NCBI RefSeq assembly: GCF_016735515.1
Contig: NZ_JAERQZ010000001.1
Location: forward strand, 2,530,746 to 2,594,745
Length of the DNA: 64,000 nt
Source of the DNA: Piscinibacter sp. HJYY11
Lineage (GTDB): Bacteria > Pseudomonadota > Gammaproteobacteria > Burkholderiales > Burkholderiaceae_C
Reading direction: 5' to 3'
The position numbers and the translations under genes are program-made. Position 1 is the first letter of the stretch, and every line of letters starts with the position of its first letter. Positions 43,971-52,331 of the stretch are shown one piece after another. The notes under the pieces were generated by a model, which saw only the letters and a program-made list of their open reading frames with translations, was not told the DNA's origin and searched no databases.

Positions 43971-45653
43971 ATGTCCGACCGTCATTTCGCTTTCTGGCCT
44001 GAGCACGCGCCTCGCCATCTCTACGTCCCCGAGACCAACCTCTACTTCAACGTGGAGGTCTCGGCGGCGCGCTTTCCGAAGAAGCCCTTCTTCATCTTCT
44101 ACGACACGCCCTTCACCTACGCGCAGTTCAAGCAGGAGACCGAGACGCTGGCGGCCTACCTCGAGCAGGTGTGCGGTGTGAAGAAAGGCGACCGCGTGCT
44201 GCTCTACACGCAGAACAGCCCGCAGTTCATGATCGGCTACTACGCCATCCTGCGGGCCAACGCGGTGGTGGTGCCGGTCAACCCGATGAACCTCACCGGC
44301 GAGCTCAAGCACTACGTGAGCGATGCGGATGCCAAGGTCGCGATCACCACGCAGGAGCTCTACCCGCGCCTCAAGCCGCTGCTGCAACCCGGGGGCGACG
44401 AGCACACGCTCGAGCATGTGATCGTCGGCACCTACAGCGACTACCTGCGCGAGAAGACCACGCTCGCCGTGCCCGACTTCGTGGCCGCCCCGCGTGTGCC
44501 GATCGCCGACAAGGGTGTGACGCTGTGGGTCGACGCCATGGCGCGTGGCCTCAAGCCCGGCCCGCTCACCACCGGGCCCGACGACCTGTGCGTGATGCCC
44601 TACACCTCGGGCACCACCGGCCACCCCAAGGGCTGCATGCACACGCACCGCACGGCCATGTACAACACCGTCTCCGGCGGCGTGTGGGGCCAGACCAACC
44701 AGGGCACCGTCGGCATGGCGGTGCTGCCGCTCTTCCACGTGACCGGCATGCAGGGCAACATGAACGCGGTGATCTACGGCGGCTCCACCGTCGTGCTGCT
44801 GCCTCGCTGGGACCGCGACGCCGCGGCCGAGTGCATCCAGCGCTACCGCGTCACCGGCCTCGGCCTCATCACCGCGATGGTGGTCGACTTCGTCTCCAAC
44901 CCCAAGCTCGACAGCTACGACCTCTCCAGCCTGCGCAAGATCGGCGGCGGCGGCGCGGCCATGCCGAAGGCGGTGGCCGACATCCTGGAGAACAAGCTCG
45001 GCCTCAAGTACGGCGAGGGCTATGGCATGTCGGAAACGCTGGCCGCCACGCACATGAACCCGCCCGACCGCTCGAAGAAGCAGTGCCTGGGCATCCCGGC
45101 CTTCGACGTCGACGCCCGCGTGGTCGACCCCGTCACGTTCCAGGAGCTGCCCCCGGGCGAGACCGGCGAGATCATCGTCAGCGGCCCGCAGGTGATGACC
45201 GGCTACTGGAAGAACCCCGATGCCACGCGCGATGCCTTCGTCGAGATCGACGGCAAGCGTTTCCTGCGCACCGGCGACCTCGGGCAGACCGACGACGAAG
45301 GCTACTTCTTCTTCGTCGACCGCCTGAAGCGCATGATCAACGCGAGCGGCTTCAAGGTCTGGCCGGCGGAAGTGGAAGCCCTGCTGTACCAGCACCCTGC
45401 CATCCAGGAGGCCTGCATCATCGCGGCGAAAGACGCGAAGCGCGGCGAGACAGTCAAGGCCTTCATCGTGCTCAAGCCGGGCCAGAAAGGCCAGGTCACC
45501 GAGCAGGACATCATCGACTGGGGTCACGCCAACATGGCGGCCTACAAGAGCCCGCGCATCGTCGAGTTCGTCGACGCGCTGCCCAAGTCCGGCACGGGCA
45601 AGGTGCAGTGGCGCGAGCTGCAGGAACGCGAGAACGCCAAGGCCCCGGCCTGA
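43971..45653 (+). CDS. AMP-forming fatty-acid/acyl-CoA ligase
   Basis: Adenylating ligase of 560 aa that should activate a carboxylic acid to its CoA ester. The P-loop is PYTSGTTGHPKGCMHTH, followed by GEGYGMSETLAATHMN (A5) and RTGDLGQTDDEGYFFFVDRLKRMINASGFKVWPAEVE (A7-A8). The catalytic Lys is in KSGTGKVQWREL at the C-terminus. Directly downstream of the acyl-CoA dehydrogenase gene, so the two carry out activation and first oxidation of the same acid. Chain length preference cannot be read. Confidence 0.94.
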   Translation: MSDRHFAFWPEHAPRHLYVPETNLYFNVEVSAARFPKKPFFIFYDTPFTYAQFKQETETLAAYLEQVCGVKKGDRVLLYTQNSPQFMIGYYAILRANAVVVPVNPMNLTGELKHYVSDADAKVAITTQELYPRLKPLLQPGGDEHTLEHVIVGTYSDYLREKTTLAVPDFVAAPRVPIADKGVTLWVDAMARGLKPGPLTTGPDDLCVMPYTSGTTGHPKGCMHTHRTAMYNTVSGGVWGQTNQGTVGMAVLPLFHVTGMQGNMNAVIYGGSTVVLLPRWDRDAAAECIQRYRVTGLGLITAMVVDFVSNPKLDSYDLSSLRKIGGGGAAMPKAVADILENKLGLKYGEGYGMSETLAATHMNPPDRSKKQCLGIPAFDVDARVVDPVTFQELPPGETGEIIVSGPQVMTGYWKNPDATRDAFVEIDGKRFLRTGDLGQTDDEGYFFFVDRLKRMINASGFKVWPAEVEALLYQHPAIQEACIIAAKDAKRGETVKAFIVLKPGQKGQVTEQDIIDWGHANMAAYKSPRIVEFVDALPKSGTGKVQWRELQERENAKAPA

Positions 45654-45683
45654 CCGCCCCGGGCCGGCTATGCTCCGGCCCCC

Positions 45684-46097
45684 ATGACCCGTTTCGATCC
45701 CAAGGCGATCATCATCGCCATGCTGCTCTCGCTCGCCCTTGACGTGGTCGGCGGCGCCGCCCTCGTGGCAGGCTTCGGCGTGGACGTGAAGGACGGCATG
45801 ACGCAGGCGCAGGTGCAGGCGGCCGTCCAGGCCGTGACCAGCACGCAGGGTTTCCTCTTCGCCTCGCTGCTCTACGGCACGGCCACCACCATCTTCGGCG
45901 GCTTCGTCGCGGCACGGGTGGCGCGCAGCCACCCCTACTTCAATGCGATGGCGGTGGGCGCGGTCGGTGTCGTGCTGGGCCTGTTGCTCGGCGGCACGGC
46001 GCCGTTCTGGTTCGAGGCCCTGGCCTTCCTGGTGAGCGTGCCGGCAGCGGTGTTCGGCGGCCACCTCGCGCTGCGCCGACGACCCGGAAACCAATGA
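45684..46097 (+). CDS. Small integral membrane protein, unknown
   Basis: Protein of 137 aa with four predicted membrane segments (AIIIAMLLSLALDVVGGAALVAGF, FLFASLLYGTATTIFGGFVAARV, AMAVGAVGVVLGLLLGG and FEALAFLVSVPAAVFGGHLAL) and a short Arg-rich tail. A GGGCCGG/CCGGCCC hairpin (45661-45681) lies immediately before the ATG and could hide its ribosome site. No recognised family. Confidence 0.65.
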   Translation: MTRFDPKAIIIAMLLSLALDVVGGAALVAGFGVDVKDGMTQAQVQAAVQAVTSTQGFLFASLLYGTATTIFGGFVAARVARSHPYFNAMAVGAVGVVLGLLLGGTAPFWFEALAFLVSVPAAVFGGHLALRRRPGNQ

Positions 46098-46184
46098 AAC
46101 ACAGCGGCCCCGGCCGTGAAACACCGGGTTTACAGCTTCCGGCCACAGTGGCGGCACACCCCATCGCCAGTGAGCTTCACCCCC

Positions 46185-46409
46185 ATGAGCGCCCTCTTCC
46201 TGCCCCTCGAGCTCTTTCAAGCCACCTCGCCCCGCCCGGCCACGCCCGCCACGCCGGTGCCGGCACCGCGCCGCGGCGCCGCGCACTTCACCAGCGGCGC
46301 CGAGGTGGCCGCCGACCTGATGCAGGCGATGAACACCGTGGTCGAGCCCCGCTTCGTGGAGCGTCGCCGCAAGCCGCGCACCGGCAAGGCCTTCGACGTC
46401 AGCCGCTGA
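46185..46409 (+). CDS. Small unknown protein
   Basis: ORF of 74 aa from ATG 46185 (MSALFLPLELFQATSPRPATP). Pro/Ala-rich first half, then basic (VEPRFVERRRKPRTGKAFDVSR). No membrane segment or motif. The frame is open upstream to 46116, but nothing favours the longer form. Followed by a perfect 8-bp GC hairpin (CGCGGCCG/CGGCCGCG, 46427-46444) without a T-run. Coding status is moderately likely from codon use only. Confidence 0.45.
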   Translation: MSALFLPLELFQATSPRPATPATPVPAPRRGAAHFTSGAEVAADLMQAMNTVVEPRFVERRRKPRTGKAFDVSR

Positions 46410-46490
46410 GGCCGGCACGCCACACCGCGGCCGCCCGGCCGCGTCGCTCCTGATGCGCAGGCGCGCATCCACCGGCACACTCGGGGCCCG

Positions 46491-47522
46491 ATGCCCCTCC
46501 TTCGACGACTCTGCCTGTTCCTGCCACTGCTGCTCGCCCTGTGGCATGCGCCGCTCCAGGCCAAGCTGACATTCGGCGAGGTCGAGCGCCTGCAGCATGT
46601 GGCCAACACCACGCTCACCGACCCCAGCGGCGCCCAGCTCTACCTCGCACGCAAGCTGGTCGAGAAGCACTTCCTGCTGCCCTATGCGCTGGAAGACCAG
46701 GGCTACGTGCTGGGCATCTCGGGCGACAGCCGCCGCTACTACCCGATGCCGACCGGCGACAAGCTCGCCGCCTTGCAGCAGGCCGGGCACCTGCCCACGC
46801 CGCTGCCCCCCTTCGAACTGGACACCCTCGACAGGGTCTTCGGCCACCTGCTCTGGTTCACGCTGGGCGGCCTCGCGCTCTATGGCGGCGGGCACTGGGC
46901 CTGGCGCCGCTGGCGCGCTGCGCGCCGGGGCCCGATGGCGATCGAGCCTTCGTTCGAGACCGCGCCGCCACGCGATGCACCGCCCGCCTTCGAGCCGCCG
47001 GTCGCACTGCCACCCTTGCCCGTGCAGCTTCCGCTGCGCCTGTACCCCCAGCGGCTGAAGCTGCTCGGCTTCCTGGCCATCTGCACCGTCTTCGTCGTGA
47101 TCGGCGTGTTGATGTACACGACCGACGGCCTCTGGGTCGGCCTGCTGTGCGCCGGCTTCTTCGGCCTGGGCATCCCGATCTTCATCGTGCAGATGCTGCC
47201 TGGCGCCTCGTTCCTGGAGCTGCAGGCCGACGACTTCACCTACAGCGCGCTCTTCAGGAAGCGCACGGTGCAATGGCGGGACATCGCCGACATCGGGGTC
47301 ATGAAGATCCAGGGCCGCACGATGGTGGGCTGGAACTTCCTGCCGTCATACGCCGGCCGCAGCGGCGGGCATAAAGTCTCGAAGTCGATCTCGGGCATCG
47401 AAGCCGGCTTGCCCGACAGCTACGGCATGACGCCGACCGCGCTGGCCGAATTGATGGGCCTCATCCACCTGCATCACCTGCACCGCCTGCATCGGCAGTC
47501 CCTCCAGCCCACCCCGGCCTGA
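46491..47522 (+). CDS. Membrane protein with signal peptide and PH-like C-terminal domain, unknown
   Basis: Protein of 343 aa. A signal peptide (LCLFLPLLLALWHAPLQA) is followed by a roughly 85-residue outer part (KLTFGEVERLQHVANTTL), then a membrane helix near residue 125, a basic Pro-rich linker, two further helices (LLGFLAICTVFVVIGVLMY and LWVGLLCAGFFGLGIPIFIV), and a C-terminal domain whose FLELQADDFTYSALFRKRTVQWRDIADIGV looks like a bacterial PH-type fold. It lies 23 bases before an MFS gene. Function not recognised. Confidence 0.75.
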   Translation: MPLLRRLCLFLPLLLALWHAPLQAKLTFGEVERLQHVANTTLTDPSGAQLYLARKLVEKHFLLPYALEDQGYVLGISGDSRRYYPMPTGDKLAALQQAGHLPTPLPPFELDTLDRVFGHLLWFTLGGLALYGGGHWAWRRWRAARRGPMAIEPSFETAPPRDAPPAFEPPVALPPLPVQLPLRLYPQRLKLLGFLAICTVFVVIGVLMYTTDGLWVGLLCAGFFGLGIPIFIVQMLPGASFLELQADDFTYSALFRKRTVQWRDIADIGVMKIQGRTMVGWNFLPSYAGRSGGHKVSKSISGIEAGLPDSYGMTPTALAELMGLIHLHHLHRLHRQSLQPTPA

Positions 47523-47544
47523 CGGCCCACCCACAGGAAGCTCC

Positions 47545-48846
47545 ATGGCCTTCTTTCCCCAAGATGCCCTGAACGACGGCGTGCGCAAGCGCGAGGTCTT
47601 CGGCTGGGCGATGTACGACTTCGCCAACTCGGGCTACACCACGGTCGTGCTCACCGCGGTGTTCAACGCCTACTTCGTCGGCGTGGTGGCCAACGGCGCC
47701 CCGTGGGGCACGCTCGCCTGGACGCTCGCGCTCGCCGCCTCCAGCGTGATCGTGATGCTGGTGATGCCGGCGCTCGGGGCCTATGCCGACCTGCGCGCCA
47801 ACAAGAAGCGCCTGCTCGCCCTGACCACCGTGCTGTGCGTGGTGTCGACCGTGATGCTCGCCTTCGCCAAGCGGGGCGACGTGGCCTGGACGGTGGCGGC
47901 AGTGGTGCTGTCGAACACCTTCTTCGCCATCGGCGAGGCGCTGACCGCCGCCTTCCTGCCCGAGCTCGCCAAGCGCGACGCGATGGGCCGCGTGTCGGGC
48001 TGGGGCTGGAGCTTCGGCTACTTCGGCGGCATGTTGTCGCTGGGCCTGAGCCTCGCCTACGTGCTCACCGCGCAGGCGCGCGGCGAGCCCGCCACCTCGT
48101 TCGTGCCGGTCACGATGCTCATCACCGCCGGGGTCTACGGCGCGGCCTCGCTGATCACCTTCGCGCTGCTGCGCGAGCGCGCCGTGCCGCAGCCTCAGGC
48201 CCTGCAGCAGGCCGGGCTGGCCGCCTCGCTCAAGCGCCTGGCCGACACCTGGCGGCGCGCCCGCCTGTTCCGCGATTTCTCCTGGCTGCTTGCCTGCGCC
48301 GTGTGCTACCAGGCCGGCATCGCGGTGGTGATCGCGCTCGCCGCGGTCTATGCCGAGCAGGTGCTGGGCTTCAAGCAGGAGCAGACCATGATGCTGGTGT
48401 TCCTGGTCAACATCGCCGCGGCGCTCGGCGCCTTTGCCTTCGGCTACTGGCAGGACCGCATCGGCCACAAGCGCGCGCTGGCCTTCACGCTCGTCGGCTG
48501 GGTGGTGATGACGGTGCTGGCCATCCTCGCCACGAGCCCGGGGCTCTTCTGGGTGGCGGCGGTGATCGCGGGCCTGTGCATGGGCTCCAGCCAGTCGGCC
48601 GGGCGCGCGATCGCCGGGCTCTTCGCGCCCGAGGCGCAGCGGGCAGAGTTCTACGGGCTGTGGACGTTCGCCGTGCGCCTGGCTGCCATCCTCGGCCCGG
48701 TGACCTACGGCATCGTGACCGTGCTCACCGCCGGCAACCACCGCTTGGCCATCCTCTCGACCGCACTCTTCTTCATCGGCGGGCTGCTGTTGCTGCTGCC
48801 GGTGAACGTCGACCGCGGTGCGGCCGCGGCCCGCGAGGCCTCATGA
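47545..48846 (+). CDS. UMF1/Atg22-type MFS transporter
   Basis: Inner-membrane transporter of 433 aa with about 12 membrane helices. REVFGWAMYDFANSGYTTVVLTAVFNAYF is the signature opening of the UMF1 (Atg22-like) group, and GAYADLRANKKRLL is the loop 2-3 MFS motif. A further block is GLCMGSSQSAGRAIAGLFAPEAQRAEFYGLW. Yeast Atg22 exports amino acids from the vacuole; substrates of bacterial members are unknown. The stop overlaps the next start (ATGA), so it is coupled to the SDR-like gene. Confidence 0.9.
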   Translation: MAFFPQDALNDGVRKREVFGWAMYDFANSGYTTVVLTAVFNAYFVGVVANGAPWGTLAWTLALAASSVIVMLVMPALGAYADLRANKKRLLALTTVLCVVSTVMLAFAKRGDVAWTVAAVVLSNTFFAIGEALTAAFLPELAKRDAMGRVSGWGWSFGYFGGMLSLGLSLAYVLTAQARGEPATSFVPVTMLITAGVYGAASLITFALLRERAVPQPQALQQAGLAASLKRLADTWRRARLFRDFSWLLACAVCYQAGIAVVIALAAVYAEQVLGFKQEQTMMLVFLVNIAAALGAFAFGYWQDRIGHKRALAFTLVGWVVMTVLAILATSPGLFWVAAVIAGLCMGSSQSAGRAIAGLFAPEAQRAEFYGLWTFAVRLAAILGPVTYGIVTVLTAGNHRLAILSTALFFIGGLLLLLPVNVDRGAAAAREAS

Positions 48847-49523
48847 GCGCGATGCTGCAAGGCCAGCGCATCCTGGTGACGCATGCCGACGGCTTCATGG
48901 GCCCGACGCTGTGCGAGGTCTTCCGTGCGCACGGCGCCACGGTGATCGAGAGCCTCGACCCCCTGCGCGACCCCGATGCGCCGGCGGCCCTCGTCGCCGC
49001 CGCCGGCGAGCTCGACACCCTGGTGGTCAACCTGGCCCACCCGGCGCCGAGCACCGCGGCGAAAGACGTGGCCGACGACGAATGGCGCGACACCTTCGCC
49101 GCGCTCGTCGACCCGCTGCCCCGCCTCGTGCGTGCGGTGCTGCCGCAGATGATCGCGCGGCGCGCCGGCAAGGTGCTGGTGATGGGCAGCTCGTCGGCGC
49201 TGCGCGGCATGAAGCGCAGCTCCACCTACAGCGCCGCCCGCGGCGCCCAGCTCGCCTACGTGCAGGCCGTGGGGGTGGAAGTGGCGCCCCACAACGTGCA
49301 GGTCAACGCCATCGCGCAGAACTTCGTCGAGAACCCGACCTACTTCCCGCCGGCCGTGCAGGCCGACCCGCGTTTCCAGGAGCGGCTGAAGCGCGAGGTG
49401 CCGCTCGGGCGGCTGGTCAGCGCACGCGAAGACGCGGAGTTCGCCGCCTACCTGTGCAGCCAGGCCGCGAACTGCTTCGTGGGGCAGGTCTTCCCGGTGT
49501 GCGGCGGCTGGGTGCAGCGCTGA
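48843..49523 (+). CDS. Atypical SDR protein with halohydrin-dehalogenase signature motifs
   Basis: Protein of 226 aa. The nucleotide-binding TGxxxGIG of normal SDRs is replaced by T13-HADG-F18-M-G20 (T-x4-F-x-G). The catalytic set is Ser116, Tyr129, Arg133 (S-x12-Y-x3-R), with Arg where SDRs have Lys. NFVENPTYFPP at 160-170 lines up with NYLHSEDSPYFYP, the halide-pocket segment of HheC, and FVGQVFPVCGGW resembles YLTGQVFWLAGG. These are the published markers of halohydrin dehalogenases, which convert vicinal halohydrins to epoxides without a cofactor. It is coupled to the MFS gene (ATGA). It could instead be a cofactor-free relative with another reaction. Confidence 0.75.
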   Translation: MSAMLQGQRILVTHADGFMGPTLCEVFRAHGATVIESLDPLRDPDAPAALVAAAGELDTLVVNLAHPAPSTAAKDVADDEWRDTFAALVDPLPRLVRAVLPQMIARRAGKVLVMGSSSALRGMKRSSTYSAARGAQLAYVQAVGVEVAPHNVQVNAIAQNFVENPTYFPPAVQADPRFQERLKREVPLGRLVSAREDAEFAAYLCSQAANCFVGQVFPVCGGWVQR

Positions 49524-49556
49524 GCCATCGCGCCGGGTGGCCTCCGTCGCCCAGCC

Positions 49557-51236
49557 TCAGGTGAGCGACCAGTGCCCTTCGCGGTCGGTGGCCACGCCGT
49601 CGGTGCGCAGCTTGTCGAGGTGGGCCAGCAGCGAACGGGCCGCCACCGGCAGCATGCGCGGGTCGACGTCGTCGTAGGCGTGCGGCAGCAGCTGCTCCAG
49701 CGTGGCGGGTGCATGGGCCTTCAGGGTGTCCAGCACCTTGGCCTCGCGCTTCAGGCGGTGATCGATCACCGCCTGCACCGCCTTGTGGGGCTGCGCCATG
49801 AGGAAACCATGGCCAGGGGCAAGCCAGTCGATGTCTTCGTCGAGCAGGGCGCGCAGCGTCCTCAGGTAGGCGGCCATGTCGCCATCGGGCGGGTTGATGA
49901 CGACGGTGCTGGCCTGCATCAAGTGGTCGCCGGTGAAGAGCGTCTTCTCTTCCTCGAGCAGGTAGCACAGGTGGTTGGACGCATGGCCCGGCGTGTGCAG
50001 CACGCGCAGCGTGACGCCGGGCGCGATGGGCAGGCGCTCGCCGTGCTCGAGCACCCGGTCGGGGACGAAGCTGCCGTCCTGTTTGTGGGGGTGCACGGCC
50101 ACGCGGCCCATCACCGGCGCGTGGGTGTGCTGCTGGAGCGCCACGGCTGCGGGCGAGTGGTCGTGGTGGGTGTGCGTCGCGAGGATCCAGCGGACCGGGC
50201 CGGGCGCCGCATGCAGCACCGCTTCCACGTGCTCGGGCAGGTCGGGCCCCGGGTCGATCACCGCCCATTCGTTGGCCGCACCACAGCCGACCAGGTAGGT
50301 GTTGGTGCCGGGCCCGGTCATCACGCTCGGGTTGGCGGCGGTCACGCGGATCACGTGCGGCGACAGGCGCACCGCCCGCCCCGGCACGATCTCGTACGAC
50401 GCGGTGCCGTGGCCCAGCGGGTCGATGCGGCCCATCTCGGCCCAGGCGTACTCGTGCGGCATCACCGGCCGCAGGCCCTGGCTGCCGGCGCCGATGCGCG
50501 GGTTGATCACGCTCACGGTGCGCGGGCCGCGCGCGTAGGCCATCAGCGCGGCGGCGGTCTCGTAGCCGGCGATGGCGCTGAGCGTGGCGCGGGTCGGGCC
50601 CATGAGCTTGAGTGAGTCGCTGCGGGCGAGCGCCTCGGCGGGGCGCAGCCAGTGCATGCCGACCATCTCCTGCCCGTCGTGCTGCGCCGTCTGGCCGGCC
50701 GGCGCCACGGCGACGAAGAAGCGCGTGTCGTAGCGCTTGGCCCGGCCGAGCGGCGTGAGCCAGTGGCTGAAATAGGCGAGCTCGTCGACGGCGAGCGTGA
50801 GACCTTCGGCGGCGTGGAGTTCACCGAGCGTGCGCTCGCCGCGGTTGAGCGGGTCGCGCCAGGGGGCGAGGCGGGCGGCGTCGTCGCCGCTCACGAGCGC
50901 ACCGCCGCGCCGCGCGAAGAGCAGGCCGCATTCCTCGAAGCACTCGCGGATCGCGGTGATGGCGTAGTCGAGCCCGCCTTCGGGCACGCCGAGCCTGGCG
51001 CTCATGGCGGCGTCGTCGCTGCCGTCGCACAGCCCGCGCCACAGGTGCTCGGTCTTGTCGACGGTGCCACCGGGGAACACCCAGGCGCCGCTGTTGTGGT
51101 CGCCCCGCTCGGCGCGACACAGGAGCAGCACCTGCAGGCCGCCGGGCGCGTCGCGCACCACCACCAGCGTGGCCGCGGGGCGCGGCGGCTTGCCGGCGGA
51201 GCTGTGGTCGAGGGGCGCGACGTCGGGCGATGTCAT
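49557..51236 (-). CDS. NUDIX hydrolase fused to metallo-beta-lactamase-fold hydrolase
   Basis: Two-domain protein of 559 aa from ATG 51236. Residues 20-240 form a NUDIX domain of the NUDT19/CoA-hydrolase style: WVFPGGTVD, a long insertion, then AIRECFEECGLLF, which supplies RExxEExG. Residues 300-560 are a LACTB2-like metallo-beta-lactamase fold with zinc site THTHHDHSP, a His in HTPGHASNHLC and an Asp in FTGDHLM. Both active sites look intact. The NUDIX part may cleave CoA or nucleotide derivatives; the second domain may hydrolyse thioesters or RNA. The frame stays open past 51236, but that stretch is shadow of the opposite-strand phosphatase gene. Confidence 0.88.
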   Translation of the reverse strand: MTSPDVAPLDHSSAGKPPRPAATLVVVRDAPGGLQVLLLCRAERGDHNSGAWVFPGGTVDKTEHLWRGLCDGSDDAAMSARLGVPEGGLDYAITAIRECFEECGLLFARRGGALVSGDDAARLAPWRDPLNRGERTLGELHAAEGLTLAVDELAYFSHWLTPLGRAKRYDTRFFVAVAPAGQTAQHDGQEMVGMHWLRPAEALARSDSLKLMGPTRATLSAIAGYETAAALMAYARGPRTVSVINPRIGAGSQGLRPVMPHEYAWAEMGRIDPLGHGTASYEIVPGRAVRLSPHVIRVTAANPSVMTGPGTNTYLVGCGAANEWAVIDPGPDLPEHVEAVLHAAPGPVRWILATHTHHDHSPAAVALQQHTHAPVMGRVAVHPHKQDGSFVPDRVLEHGERLPIAPGVTLRVLHTPGHASNHLCYLLEEEKTLFTGDHLMQASTVVINPPDGDMAAYLRTLRALLDEDIDWLAPGHGFLMAQPHKAVQAVIDHRLKREAKVLDTLKAHAPATLEQLLPHAYDDVDPRMLPVAARSLLAHLDKLRTDGVATDREGHWSLT

Positions 51237-51368
51237 GGTGGCACTGTGAGGCTGGAGGGAAGCGCTGCACAGTCTCGCATTCCCGCGCCATTCCTCTACG
51301 TCGCCAAGGTGGCTGCACCGTGCGGCCCGCATGCGCACAATGGGCCACCGCCACCACGCGATGCGCCC

Positions 51369-51980
51369 ATGTCCATCATCCTCGTTCGCCACGGCGAAAC
51401 GCCGCTCAACGTGGCCCGCACGCTGCAGCCTGCCGACACGCCGCTGAGCGAGACCGGCCTGCGGCAGGCGCAGGCCGTGGCGCAGCGGCTGGCCGGCCTG
51501 CAGATCGCCGCCATCCTGAGCAGCGACCTGCCACGCGCGATGCAGACGGCGCAGGCCATCGCCGCCGCCACCGGCGCGCCCATCACCTTCACGCCGCTCT
51601 TGCACGAGCGCAACTTCGGCGACCTGCGTGGCCAGCCGTACGACAGCCTGCCCTACAACCCGCTCACCATGACCGACGCACCGCCCGGCGGCGAATCGGT
51701 GGCCGCCTTCGAGCAGCGCGTGGCGCAGGCGTTTGCGCAGATGGTCGCGCTGCGCGGCCAGGTCGAGGGGCACCTCGCGGTGGTGACGCACGGCCTCGTG
51801 ATCCGTGCCTTGCTCGCCCGGCACCTGTCGCTCGGCGCCGACGCGCTGCCGCTGCGCGTGGGCAACACCTCGGTCACGATCTGCGGCGCCACGCCGCCGC
51901 ACACGCTGGAGCTGGTGGACTGCACCCGCCACCTCGACGCACAGATCGCGCACGACGCGCAAAGCCTGTCGGGCGGTTGA
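51369..51980 (+). CDS. Histidine phosphatase (phosphoglycerate-mutase superfamily)
   Basis: Protein of 203 aa. ILVRHGETPLN carries the phospho-acceptor His, SSDLPRAMQTAQAI the substrate Arg, LHERNFGDLRGQPYDSL the acid, and VVTHGLVIRALL the second catalytic His. Cytoplasmic. Divergent from the NUDIX-lactamase gene. Probably a small-molecule phosphatase (cobC or gpmB type); substrate undetermined. Confidence 0.92.
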   Translation: MSIILVRHGETPLNVARTLQPADTPLSETGLRQAQAVAQRLAGLQIAAILSSDLPRAMQTAQAIAAATGAPITFTPLLHERNFGDLRGQPYDSLPYNPLTMTDAPPGGESVAAFEQRVAQAFAQMVALRGQVEGHLAVVTHGLVIRALLARHLSLGADALPLRVGNTSVTICGATPPHTLELVDCTRHLDAQIAHDAQSLSGG

Positions 51981-51990
51981 CCCGCGCCGC

Positions 51991-52260
51991 TCAACGTTTT
52001 TCGAGCACCAGGTCGCTCTCGGCCTCGGCCACGCAGGGCAGCACCCAGCCTTCCTGCTTCTCCTCGGCGCTCAGGCCGGGCCACGGGATGGTGTGCCGCA
52101 CCTGACCCTCGACCACGCGGCAGCGGCATTCGCGACAGGTGCCGTTGCGGCAGGAGCTGCGCAGCAGCACGCCTTGCGCGCGACCCGAGGCCAGCAGCGT
52201 CTCGCCGGGCACCGCATCGAAATGCTGCCCGGTCCCCAAGATCGTCACGCGAAACGCCAC
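51991..52260 (-). CDS. Plant-type 2Fe-2S ferredoxin
   Basis: Small electron carrier of 89 aa from the GTG at 52260, with a G-rich ribosome site. The cluster ligands are visible in SSCRNGTCRECRC (Cys-x4-Cys-x2-Cys) and LPC near residue 79. GETLLASGRAQGV precedes the cluster loop, as usual in this fold. It stands alone, convergent with the phosphatase gene, so the electron partner is unknown. The open frame upstream of 52260 is not supported by any motif. Confidence 0.88.
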   Translation of the reverse strand: MAFRVTILGTGQHFDAVPGETLLASGRAQGVLLRSSCRNGTCRECRCRVVEGQVRHTIPWPGLSAEEKQEGWVLPCVAEAESDLVLEKR

Positions 52261-52331
52261 GACACCCCCGAACGTGCGAGCCCGTGCGCCCGGGCGGCTC
52301 CCCATAATGGCCGCGGACCCGAGGCCTGACC

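Noticed and set aside
43830..47273. 1147-codon open frame on the minus strand
   Set aside because: Shadow of the acyl-CoA ligase and neighbouring plus-strand genes; high GC makes such frames common.
51237..51962. N-terminal extension of the NUDIX-lactamase protein
   Set aside because: The extra residues are low-complexity and antisense to the histidine phosphatase gene; the NUDIX domain starts soon after the ATG at 51236.
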